The position numbers and the translations under genes were made by a program. From Armatimonadota bacterium (GTDB lineage Bacteria > Armatimonadota > UBA5829 > DTJY01), in assembly GCA_023511795.1 (NCBI GenBank), contig JAIMAU010000010.1, positions 25,666 through 89,665 on the forward strand: DNA of 64,000 nucleotides, in the 5' to 3' direction. Shown one piece after another: positions 17,355 to 25,941 of this stretch. Each line of letters begins with the position of its first letter. Within the stretch, counting starts at the first letter, position 1. Below the pieces are notes generated by a model that did not search any database, had not been told where the DNA came from, and worked only from the letters and a program-made list of their open reading frames with translations.

Positions 17355-19097
17355 ATGCTAGAGCTTGAGGCTGACGTAATAGTAATTGGTGCTGGCGGCG
17401 CAGGATTGAGGGCAGCTGTTGCAGCCAAAGAAGCGGGTGCCGACGTGCTTGTTTTAGAAAAAGGCATTGCTGGCAAGAGTGGGTGCACCCAAAATTCTGC
17501 TTCAGACTGGATGGCATATGGAGCAGCATTCGGCCATGCCGACCAGAGGGACAATCCGCACGAACACTGGCTCGATATAATGATAAAGGGCGCATTAGTT
17601 GCGCGCCCTGAACTTGCACGCAGGATTGCTTATGAATCACCCCAGAGGCTGCTTGACCTTGAACGATGGGGAGCGTCGTTCGACAAGAAAGATGGCAAGT
17701 TTGTGCAAATACTTTCCGACGGCGCACGCTTTCCCAGGGCATGTGGGAAGGGAACAAACACCGGGCCCGAAATCGAGCGTGTTCTGCTAGAAAGAGCACG
17801 CGACCTTGGCGTTAGGTTTGTAGAAGGAATTATGACCGCCGACTTAATTATGGCCGGGGAGCAGCCCGGTCGGGTAATTGGGTGTTGGGGAATTACTGAA
17901 GGTGGTAGAGAGTTGGCGGTGTTCGGCGCCCCAGCCATCATATTAGCTACAGGTGGCGCGGGCGAGCTGTACTCCTTCAATGTTTTTCCTGAAGACATGA
18001 CTGGCGATGGCATGGCGATGGCATACAGAGCAGGGGCGGAGCTTGTGAACATGGAATTCATACAAATCGGTCCTTGCATCATCCATCCGTTAAAGTTTGC
18101 CCTTTCTGGTGTTTTCTGGCGAATGAACCCTCGTCTTTTAAACGGCAATGGTGAGGAATTCCTGTCGAAACGCATCCCAAAGGGCATTAACATTGGGAAT
18201 GCACTTACACTAAAAGGAGTTTCATTCCCGTTTAGTGTTCGAAATGAATCCATGTACATAGATATCGCTGTCTACGAGGAGATTGTAACAGGCGTGCCAG
18301 GCCTTCATGGTGGAGTTTATCTCGATATCTCGCACAACTCATCAGCCGAAATCGAAACAAGAGCTCGCGTGCCCTTTGAGCATCTTTTGGCACGTGGCAT
18401 CGACATCAGGAAGGAACCAGTGGAGTTCGCACCGAGCGTTCAGCACTTCAATGGCGGTGTGCTTATTGACGAGCGGGCATCAACCAAGATTAAGGGTCTT
18501 TATGCGTGCGGTGAAGTGGCAGGCGGACAGCACGGAGCTGACCGTCCTGGAGGAAATGCGCTTGCAGATTCGCAAGTCTTTGGGGCAATTGCTGGTGCCG
18601 AAGCGGCGAATTATGCCATCGGACAGAAAGTTCAGCCAGAATTAGTCAAGGTGATAGTTGAACAGCAAGTTCGATCTTATCAAGCGGTTCCAGTGAATGA
18701 GCAGATTGAATGGGAGGCATTGCTCACGTCAATTCAAAGAGCGATGTGGAGAAACGTATCCGTCGTCCGGACAGAGTCGAGATTAGGCATGATGGAGGCC
18801 TCAATCAGAGAAGCAAAATCTATTTTAGCCAAAGCCAGGCCGGCTGATATGCGTCGCTATTTTGAGATGCGGAACATAATTGATGTTTGCCATATGATTG
18901 TAACGGCTGCCAGGGCGAGAACTGAGAGCCGAGGAACCCACTATCGAGCTGACTATCCTAGAAGAGACGATGGCAACTGGCTTAAACAAATAATTCTAAC
19001 GCGCGCTGATAAAAAGCCGCATGTCAGCATGGAGAGGATTGAGGTCCCTAACGATATTATCGACGGTCTTCGAACAGGAACATTAGTGATGGATTAG
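17355..19097 (+). CDS. FAD-binding flavoprotein of the succinate dehydrogenase/fumarate reductase/L-aspartate oxidase group
   Basis: A 580-residue flavoprotein. It has the FAD motif VIGAGGAGLRAAVAAKEAGA at residues 11-30, an SGCTQNSASDWMAYG segment, the GAPAIILATGGAG strand, DGMAMAYRAGAELVNMEF, and the late PGGNALADSQVFGAIAG motif. These place it in the FRD/SDH flavoprotein superfamily. It lacks an adjacent Fe-S subunit or membrane anchor, so it is unlikely to be a respiratory fumarate reductase; the closest description is an L-aspartate-oxidase-like or adenylylsulfate-reductase-like soluble flavoprotein. Its electron donor is not readable. It ends 3 nt before the convergent kdgK gene. Confidence 0.85.
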   Translation: MLELEADVIVIGAGGAGLRAAVAAKEAGADVLVLEKGIAGKSGCTQNSASDWMAYGAAFGHADQRDNPHEHWLDIMIKGALVARPELARRIAYESPQRLLDLERWGASFDKKDGKFVQILSDGARFPRACGKGTNTGPEIERVLLERARDLGVRFVEGIMTADLIMAGEQPGRVIGCWGITEGGRELAVFGAPAIILATGGAGELYSFNVFPEDMTGDGMAMAYRAGAELVNMEFIQIGPCIIHPLKFALSGVFWRMNPRLLNGNGEEFLSKRIPKGINIGNALTLKGVSFPFSVRNESMYIDIAVYEEIVTGVPGLHGGVYLDISHNSSAEIETRARVPFEHLLARGIDIRKEPVEFAPSVQHFNGGVLIDERASTKIKGLYACGEVAGGQHGADRPGGNALADSQVFGAIAGAEAANYAIGQKVQPELVKVIVEQQVRSYQAVPVNEQIEWEALLTSIQRAMWRNVSVVRTESRLGMMEASIREAKSILAKARPADMRRYFEMRNIIDVCHMIVTAARARTESRGTHYRADYPRRDDGNWLKQIILTRADKKPHVSMERIEVPNDIIDGLRTGTLVMD

Positions 19098-19100
19098 CTT

Positions 19101-20084
19101 CTACCTTTGTATCCTTATGCCACCTCCTTTTAGAAGATTCTCAACCTCTTCTAGCGTTGCCCAATTGAGGTCGCCGGGAATTGAATGCTTGAGTGCTGAA
19201 AATGCTGCACCATAATCCACGCCTTTACGAACATCGCCTGTAAGGTATCCGTATATGAAACCGGCTGTGAACGAGTCTCCTGCACCTACGCGGTCTATTA
19301 ATTCGCAAGGGTATTTCGCACTTTCATAGAGTTCCCCATGCGAATGTGCAAAGGCAGACCAATTGTTGCGCAAAACTGATAGGTCTTCCCGCAAAGTTAT
19401 TGCTACAACATCGAACCCAAATTTCTCATGAAGCTTGATAGCGACATCCTGATAGCTGCTCTCTCGTATGCCAAAAACAATACCTGTGTCTTCCTCTGTG
19501 GTAATCAAGAGATCAACAAACTCCATCATCGGCACAAGGCAGGCGTTTGCTTCCTCAGGAGTCCACAATTTCTTGCGGTAGTTGACGTCAAAGCTCACCT
19601 TTGCACCTGCATCTTTTGCAGCTTTTACAGCCTCCAAGGTTGCTTCTGCACATGACTTGCTCAATGCGGGCGTGATGCCACTTACGTGGAAAATGCTACA
19701 TCCTTCGAGTGCTTTTTTCCAGTCGACCTCCCCAGGAGCGAGCGTGCTAACCGCCGAGCCTGCGCGGTCATATAGAACGCTCGATGGCCTGGGGCTTGCA
19801 CCAAACTCTAGGAAATAGATGCCGACCCGCCCTGATTTTGTCCAGACAATGTGCGAAGTATCGACACCTTGCTCGCGTGCCTTGTTGCGCACCAACCTAC
19901 CAAGCGGATTGTCTGGTAGCTTGCTAACCCAGCTGCTTTTGAGTCCAAGCCGGGCAATACCCACCGCTACGTTTAACTCTCCACCGCCAACCTTTAAGTC
20001 GAACGAGTTGGCCTGCTCCAATCTGTGGAAGTCTGGCGGCGAGAGCCTTAGCATTGCCTCACCAAGGGTGACAACATCTGCCAT
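19101..20084 (-). CDS. kdgK: 2-keto-3-deoxygluconate kinase (PfkB family)
   Basis: A 327-residue PfkB kinase. The N-terminal LKVGGGELNVAVGIARLG and the C-terminal signature DRVGAGDSFTAGFIYGYL, with the catalytic Asp, are intact. Among PfkB enzymes, the pairing with a KDPG aldolase upstream strongly points to 2-keto-3-deoxygluconate kinase, giving KDPG. The ATG has AAGGAGAG upstream. The pair would channel uronate or KDG-yielding sugars into pyruvate and glyceraldehyde 3-phosphate; sugar-acid catabolism fits the nearby secreted glycosidases. Confidence 0.88.
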   Translation of the reverse strand: MADVVTLGEAMLRLSPPDFHRLEQANSFDLKVGGGELNVAVGIARLGLKSSWVSKLPDNPLGRLVRNKAREQGVDTSHIVWTKSGRVGIYFLEFGASPRPSSVLYDRAGSAVSTLAPGEVDWKKALEGCSIFHVSGITPALSKSCAEATLEAVKAAKDAGAKVSFDVNYRKKLWTPEEANACLVPMMEFVDLLITTEEDTGIVFGIRESSYQDVAIKLHEKFGFDVVAITLREDLSVLRNNWSAFAHSHGELYESAKYPCELIDRVGAGDSFTAGFIYGYLTGDVRKGVDYGAAFSALKHSIPGDLNWATLEEVENLLKGGGIRIQR

Positions 20085-20122
20085 TTATTCTCTCCTTGAA
20101 GTGTGAAGTGTTCCCAGCGTAT

Positions 20123-20770
20123 TTAATCCCTAAATTGCTTAACTATTTGCATAAACCTTTGGGCTCGCTCTTTGATTTCTGTGAAATTGCCCTCGTCCAT
20201 CAATTGTTTGTTAATAAGGTCGCTGCCTACACCTAGAGCAGAGGCGCCGTTCTCAAGGTATGCCTTCGCTGTATCAAGAGTAACGCCGCCAGTTGGTATG
20301 AACTTTACCTCAGGAAGTGGCCCACGAAGGTCTTTGAGATATGTTGGCCCCATAACGTTAGCTGGGAAGATTTTTACCATATCTGCTCCAGCTTGCCAGG
20401 CGGTAACAACTTCGGTTGGAGTCAGTGCTCCCGGAAATACAGGGGCACCAAGAGACTTAGCTTTGTCAATTACCTCGAGATTTGTGCAAGGACTTACTAT
20501 AAACTGTGCACCTGCTTGGATTGCATCCTCAGCCATTTCGGGCGTAAGAACCGTGCCTGCACCTAATATTACGTCATCTCCAATATTTGCCGAAAGATGC
20601 TTGATAATTTCCAGTGCGTTCGGCACAGTAAATGTAATCTCTATGACGACTACACCGCCTTCCAAGGCTGCCTCGATAGCCTTGAGAATTTTTTCCGCAG
20701 ATTGTCCTCTTACAATTGCGGCAATTCCGCATTTTATTATCTCATCCAAAATCTGCTGTTTGTTCATCAT
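20123..20770 (-). CDS. eda: KDPG/KHG aldolase
   Basis: A 215-residue class I aldolase of about the usual family size. The sequence shows IVRGQSAEKI, the catalytic-Glu segment VVVIEITFTVPN, GAGTVLTPE, the Schiff-base Lys in DMVKIFPANVMGP, and the phosphate-binding FIPTGGVTLD. It cleaves 2-keto-3-deoxy-6-phosphogluconate to pyruvate and glyceraldehyde 3-phosphate. I placed the start at 20770 because GGAGG lies 5 nt upstream and the promoter start falls only about 12 nt ahead; a longer open frame to 20842 runs through the promoter. It is followed by kdgK at 38 nt. Confidence 0.93.
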   Translation of the reverse strand: MMNKQQILDEIIKCGIAAIVRGQSAEKILKAIEAALEGGVVVIEITFTVPNALEIIKHLSANIGDDVILGAGTVLTPEMAEDAIQAGAQFIVSPCTNLEVIDKAKSLGAPVFPGALTPTEVVTAWQAGADMVKIFPANVMGPTYLKDLRGPLPEVKFIPTGGVTLDTAKAYLENGASALGVGSDLINKQLMDEGNFTEIKERAQRFMQIVKQFRD

Positions 20771-20787
20771 GTTCGCCTCCATCTCGA

Positions 20788-20817
20788 AATGTAGCAAACT
20801 GAGCCCGAAAAGGTCAA
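20788..20817 (-). promoter_or_regulatory. Promoter for eda-kdgK
   Basis: On the minus strand TTGACC and TACATT are separated by 18 bp. The predicted start is near 20782, giving a very short leader with the GGAGG site. Confidence 0.6.
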
Positions 20818-20835
20818 GTGTTTTATCGTTTGTCA

Positions 20836-20864
20836 TACCCAAGGTGGGTAAAATATGGTAGAAT
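20836..20864 (+). promoter_or_regulatory. Palindromic operator candidate and extended -10 promoter for the GHL10 gene
   Basis: TACCCA-agg-TGGGTA (20836-20850) is a perfect palindrome. It lies 5 bp upstream of the extended -10 element TGGTAGAAT (20856-20864) and about 20 bp upstream of the divergent eda promoter. It is well placed to bind a regulator controlling both sides. No -35 box of quality is seen for the plus promoter. Confidence 0.5.
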
Positions 20865-20911
20865 ATCAGGCGTACGGAAAGTAACCTATTTTAGTTAGGA
20901 GAGATTATTAT

Positions 20912-22105
20912 ATGAGATCTAGATTTTTTGCTCTAACGTTGCTGTATTTTGCGATGTTAGAAAGCTTGTATGCTGCCGCTAAGCCAGAGTTTCGAGCAGT
21001 AGGTGTGCATACGTGGATACCAGGCATGTTAAGCAAAGCTGAGCTCGACGATACAATCCGATGGGCAAAAGATTGCAATATGAATGTGCTAGTTGTTCAA
21101 GCGCGCCGAACAGGTGATGCGTTCTATAATTCGGCAATAGAGCCTCGTTCGGCAGATATTAAAGAAAAAGACTTCGACCCAATTGGTTATGCAGTCGAGC
21201 AGGGCCACGCAAACAACTTTGAGGTGCATGCTTGGTTTAATGTGTTCCGTGTATGGGGAAGCTCCAAGAACCCTCCATATCCAAATCATGTAATCAACTT
21301 GCATCCTGAATGGCTGTGTAAGGATGTCAATGGTAATACAGCGTCGAAGGACGGTCGTTTTCTTGACCCGGGAGTCCCGGAAGTCCGCGAATACACAATT
21401 AAAGTGCTTACCGATTTGCTTACCAAATATGATATCGATGGCATTATGTTGGATTTTATTCGCTATCCTGGTCGAGAGTGGGGATACAACGACATTGCTG
21501 TGGCTAGATTCAACAAAACGTATGGCAGAACCGGCAAGCCAGCTCCTGAAGACCCCCTTTGGGGACAGTGGCGACGGGACCAGGTTACGCAGATGGTGCG
21601 TGACATCTATAAAACTATTCAGAGAGTCAAACCTCATGTAAAATTATGCGCTGCGACAATTCCCTGGGGCGATTGCCCATCCGACTTCAAGAAGACCGAC
21701 GCTTACGCTTGGGTCTTTCAAGATTGGAGAGGTTGGATGCAGGAAGGCATTCTCGATGCAAATATGCCTATGAATTACAAAGATCCTTCCAAACCCAATC
21801 ATCACCGAATGTATCTTAACTGGCTTGACGGGATGAAAAGATGGTCATATGGCAGGCATGCTTACACGGAGAACATGGTTTTTTGCAACAACATTGAAGG
21901 AGCGATTGAGCAAATCAAGCAGGCGCGGAAGAAAGGAATTTTGGGCGTCTTTGGATTTGCCTTTAGTCAGTCCCAGTGTCGAGAAGCTCTCGGCAAGGCG
22001 CTGAAGGAGCATGTCTTTCAGGAGCCTGCTCCTGTTCCCGAGATGCCTTGGAAGCCAAAGGCAAAAAAGCAAGCGGATTCCAAACTTGAAGCTACCAGCA
22101 AGTAG
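20912..22105 (+). CDS. Secreted glycosyl-hydrolase-like 10 (GHL10) family protein
   Basis: A 397-residue exported protein: signal peptide of about 20 residues, then a GHL10 TIM barrel (EFRAVGVHTWIPGML, NVLVVQARRTGDAFY, VHAWFNVFRVW, the conserved GIMLDFIRYPG near residue 185, and DANMPMNYKD). The Lys-rich tail after about residue 370 is probably disordered. Members are thought to act on polysaccharide or peptidoglycan glycans, but biochemical data are sparse. The ATG has AGGAG 10 nt upstream. It diverges from eda-kdgK across the palindrome, suggesting co-regulation with ketodeoxygluconate metabolism (inference). Confidence 0.87.
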   Translation: MRSRFFALTLLYFAMLESLYAAAKPEFRAVGVHTWIPGMLSKAELDDTIRWAKDCNMNVLVVQARRTGDAFYNSAIEPRSADIKEKDFDPIGYAVEQGHANNFEVHAWFNVFRVWGSSKNPPYPNHVINLHPEWLCKDVNGNTASKDGRFLDPGVPEVREYTIKVLTDLLTKYDIDGIMLDFIRYPGREWGYNDIAVARFNKTYGRTGKPAPEDPLWGQWRRDQVTQMVRDIYKTIQRVKPHVKLCAATIPWGDCPSDFKKTDAYAWVFQDWRGWMQEGILDANMPMNYKDPSKPNHHRMYLNWLDGMKRWSYGRHAYTENMVFCNNIEGAIEQIKQARKKGILGVFGFAFSQSQCREALGKALKEHVFQEPAPVPEMPWKPKAKKQADSKLEATSK

Positions 22106-22121
22106 CTTGAGGCGCTAAAGT

Positions 22122-22844
22122 ATGGCCGGAATGTTGAGGGGAATTCTGGCGTCGGGTGCGTCAGAGCTGGGGATTCATTTGGATGAGAAACAGCTTGACG
22201 CATTTGATATCTTTACGTCTCTTCTTTTGGAATGGAACAAGAAGTTTAATCTCACCCGCATTACGAATCCAGAGGAGATAGCAATAAAGCACCACCTTGA
22301 TTCTCTCGCGTTGTTAAAATTCGTCGAGATACCTCATAGCTCATCGCTTATAGATGTCGGCACGGGGGCAGGTTTCCCGGGGATACCACTAAAGATAGCA
22401 TGCCCAGAGCTGAAGCTAAAACTTCTTGACTCTGTTCGGAAAAAGCTTGTTTTCCTTGAAGTTGTTGTCGAGAAAGTAATGCTAAAGGACGTTGAGCTGG
22501 TGCATGGGCGTGCGGAAGATATTGGAAGGGTACAATCTTATCGAGAGTGCTTTGATTTTGTTGTTTCGAGAGCTGTTGCACGGTTGAATGTGCTGGCAGA
22601 GCTTTGTCTGCCTTTCTGTCGAATTGGCGGCTTATTCGTGGCTTACAAAGGGGCGCATATAGAGGAAGAAGTGGAAGGCGCCCAAAGGGCGATTGGAATT
22701 CTCGGTGGCGAAAAACCTATCATAAATGAGCTTGTGATTCCACACAGCGACGTGCGGCGTACACTGGTGATTGTTCGGAAATGCCGAAGCACGCCAGCAG
22801 CATATCCAAGAAAAGCTGGCGTGCCCGAACGGAATCCGCTTTAG
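22122..22844 (+). CDS. rsmG: 16S rRNA (guanine527-N7)-methyltransferase RsmG
   Basis: A 240-residue RsmG/GidB. The SAM site is DVGTGAGFPGIPLKIA (about residue 80), after LTRITNPEEIAIKHHLDSLALL, which is distinctive for this family. FVVSRAVARLNVLAELCLPFC follows, where the catalytic region and tRNA-like target contacts lie. It methylates G527 of 16S rRNA. It starts 16 nt after GHL10; the next gene's AGGAGG overlaps its stop codon, so the two are coupled. Usual neighbours (mnmG, parAB) are absent. Confidence 0.94.
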   Translation: MAGMLRGILASGASELGIHLDEKQLDAFDIFTSLLLEWNKKFNLTRITNPEEIAIKHHLDSLALLKFVEIPHSSSLIDVGTGAGFPGIPLKIACPELKLKLLDSVRKKLVFLEVVVEKVMLKDVELVHGRAEDIGRVQSYRECFDFVVSRAVARLNVLAELCLPFCRIGGLFVAYKGAHIEEEVEGAQRAIGILGGEKPIINELVIPHSDVRRTLVIVRKCRSTPAAYPRKAGVPERNPL

Positions 22845-22855
22845 GAGGCGGTGAT

Positions 22856-24332
<1,477 letters not shown>

Positions 24333-24366
24333 CTACCTTCTCTCACCCAACTTTTTTATAAAATTC

Positions 24367-25191
24367 CTAACAGAGAGGTTCTAATATTTTTATTGCATGT
24401 TTGATATCAATGATTTGTTGTTCGCCACTAATTTCTCGCTCTATTGTAAGTGCACCTGAGAATCCAAACGACTTTAGCTTCGGGATGAGCACTGGGAAGT
24501 TAACCCTTCCCTGGCCCAAAGGCTTCTCGATGCCGAGTTTTCCTGGGTCGGTGGGATACTCGCCGTCCTTTGCATGGACTCCGCGGATATACGGGCCAAG
24601 AACATCAAGTGCGTCAATGGGGTTGGCTTTTCCATACATTAGCAGGTTTGCGGGGTCGAGGTTCACACCGAGGTTGTCTGTTCCAATGTCCTTAATGGCT
24701 CGAAGAAGCGTAATAGGCGTTTCTTGCCCAGTCTCAAAACAGAAACATATTCCGGCGCGCTTGCAGTGTTGTGCAACTTCTGACAATGCTTTGATCGTGC
24801 CTGCATATAGTGGATCTTTTGGGTTCTCTGGTATGAAGCCTGCATGGGTAGTGATAGAGGAAATTCCCGCTTTAGCGGCGAAGTCAGCAGCTTTCTTCAA
24901 GGCATCTACTCGCATGCTTCGATATTCGGGAGGCACTAAGCCTATTGTTGCAGGGCCATCTATGAAGTTCCAAACTGCCGGTCCAGGATATCCTGCCCAA
25001 ACTGAAGTTACTTCAACGCAGTATTTCTCGCAGGCATTCATAAGTTCCCTCAGAGTGTTATCATTATATATATTAGGGTTCCAACATGATACCTGACAAG
25101 TAGGGAGCCCCAAATCATGCACCTTCTTTATCTCGATTTCCGCGCCCTTTGCAAGCCCCACTATCACTCCCAAACGCAATTTGTTGCTCAT
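24367..25191 (-). CDS. Sugar phosphate isomerase/epimerase-like TIM barrel
   Basis: A 274-residue member of the xylose isomerase-like/AP endonuclease 2 TIM-barrel superfamily. Metal-ligand positions are visible: STTHAGFIPE, CFCFETGQETP (Glu), LGVNLDPANLLMYG (Asp), GVHAKDGEY (His) and LTIEREISGE (Glu). This set is typical of carbohydrate epimerases/isomerases and not of endonucleases. Substrate cannot be named. ATG 25191 has AAGGAGG 7 nt upstream, preferred to an upstream GTG at 25215 in which that site would be coding. Confidence 0.83.
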   Translation of the reverse strand: MSNKLRLGVIVGLAKGAEIEIKKVHDLGLPTCQVSCWNPNIYNDNTLRELMNACEKYCVEVTSVWAGYPGPAVWNFIDGPATIGLVPPEYRSMRVDALKKAADFAAKAGISSITTHAGFIPENPKDPLYAGTIKALSEVAQHCKRAGICFCFETGQETPITLLRAIKDIGTDNLGVNLDPANLLMYGKANPIDALDVLGPYIRGVHAKDGEYPTDPGKLGIEKPLGQGRVNFPVLIPKLKSFGFSGALTIEREISGEQQIIDIKHAIKILEPLC

Positions 25192-25414
25192 GAACTTTCC
25201 TCCTTCAGTATTCACTAGGCAATTACTTCAATAAATGGGCTTAAGTATCCTTCGCATTTTTAATTTTCTGCTCCGTATTACTGGGAACGCCAAATGATAG
25301 AGCAATAATTTTCGTTTGCGTTTTGACACAATTAGGGTATTTTTTCTCTCAAATCCCAGTAAAAGTATGGAAGAACTTTCCTTGGAAGCGGCGACACGAG
25401 AAAGGAGTTGGGCT

Positions 25415-25678
25415 ATGACGGCTGTGACTATGCCCCAAGTTCGAGAGGATAGAACCATCCGACTTACCAAGCGGGAGATTGAGGTTCTATCGCTTGTAAT
25501 CGAGGGGAAGTCGAGCAAAGAGGTGGCGGAGGAGCTGTACGTGAGCAAGCGAACAGTGGACTTTCACCTCGCAAACATCTACGAGAAGTTGCAGGTAAGC
25601 AACAGAGTACAAGCCTACCGCAGAGCAACCAGCCTCGGCCTAATACCGCTCGAGCCTGCTGAGGTTAGATCGAAATAA
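25415..25678 (+). CDS. Short LuxR/GerE-type helix-turn-helix regulator
   Basis: An 87-residue protein that is almost only a GerE domain: LTKREIEVLSLVIEGKSSKE, then VAEELYVSKRTVDFHLANIY and EKLQVSNRVQAYRRAT. There is no receiver or sensor domain. Isolated GerE proteins may act with another factor or as simple repressors/activators. ATG 25415 has AAAGGAG 7 nt upstream, which fits far better than the TTG at 25316 or the ATG at 25368. An 11-bp inverted repeat overlaps its stop codon, and a strong terminator follows. It diverges from the sugar isomerase-like gene. Confidence 0.85.
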   Translation: MTAVTMPQVREDRTIRLTKREIEVLSLVIEGKSSKEVAEELYVSKRTVDFHLANIYEKLQVSNRVQAYRRATSLGLIPLEPAEVRSK

Positions 25679-25699
25679 TCGCCCGATGCGGTCTAACCT
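25662..25699. repeat. Inverted repeat over the stop codon of the LuxR-type gene
   Basis: AGGTTAGATCG and CGGTCTAACCT form an 11-bp stem with one G-T pair and a 16-nt loop. No T-run follows. It could be an RNA stability element or an operator. Confidence 0.4.
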
Positions 25700-25772
25700 G
25701 CTCCAATTGGTGGGGTGGGAGTAATGTGCCGAAATGGCGAGTGTAGCTTTGCCGTGTCGCACTACAAAAGTT

Positions 25773-25811
25773 AATCTCCTCCGAGGTTACGTCGGAGGAG
25801 ATTTTCTTTTT
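25773..25811 (+). terminator. Rho-independent terminator upstream of ftsK
   Basis: AATCTCCTCCGA and TCGGAGGAGATT form a perfect 12-bp stem with a 7-nt loop, followed by TTCTTTTT. Confidence 0.92.
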
Positions 25812-25891
25812 GCAACGCTGAAATCACGCTGAATCCTCGCACTTCACAACAAACCGGAGCACTTCAAACATGCATGCGAACAATGCATTTC

Positions 25892-25920
25892 TTGACCGGT
25901 GCGCTTCTCTCTGATATACT
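25892..25920 (+). promoter_or_regulatory. Sigma-70 promoter for the ftsK operon
   Basis: TTGACC and TATACT with a 17-bp spacer; TGA before the -10 also makes an extended -10. The start would be near 25927, giving a leader of about 15 nt. Confidence 0.8.
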
Positions 25921-25941
25921 TAGCCACAAGAGGCTGATTCC

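Noticed and set aside
24401..25096. A 231-codon plus-strand frame
   Set aside because: Antisense to the sugar isomerase-like gene, with composition of a shadow frame.
25228..25548. A 106-codon minus-strand frame
   Set aside because: Antisense to the GerE regulator and its upstream region; no start signal.
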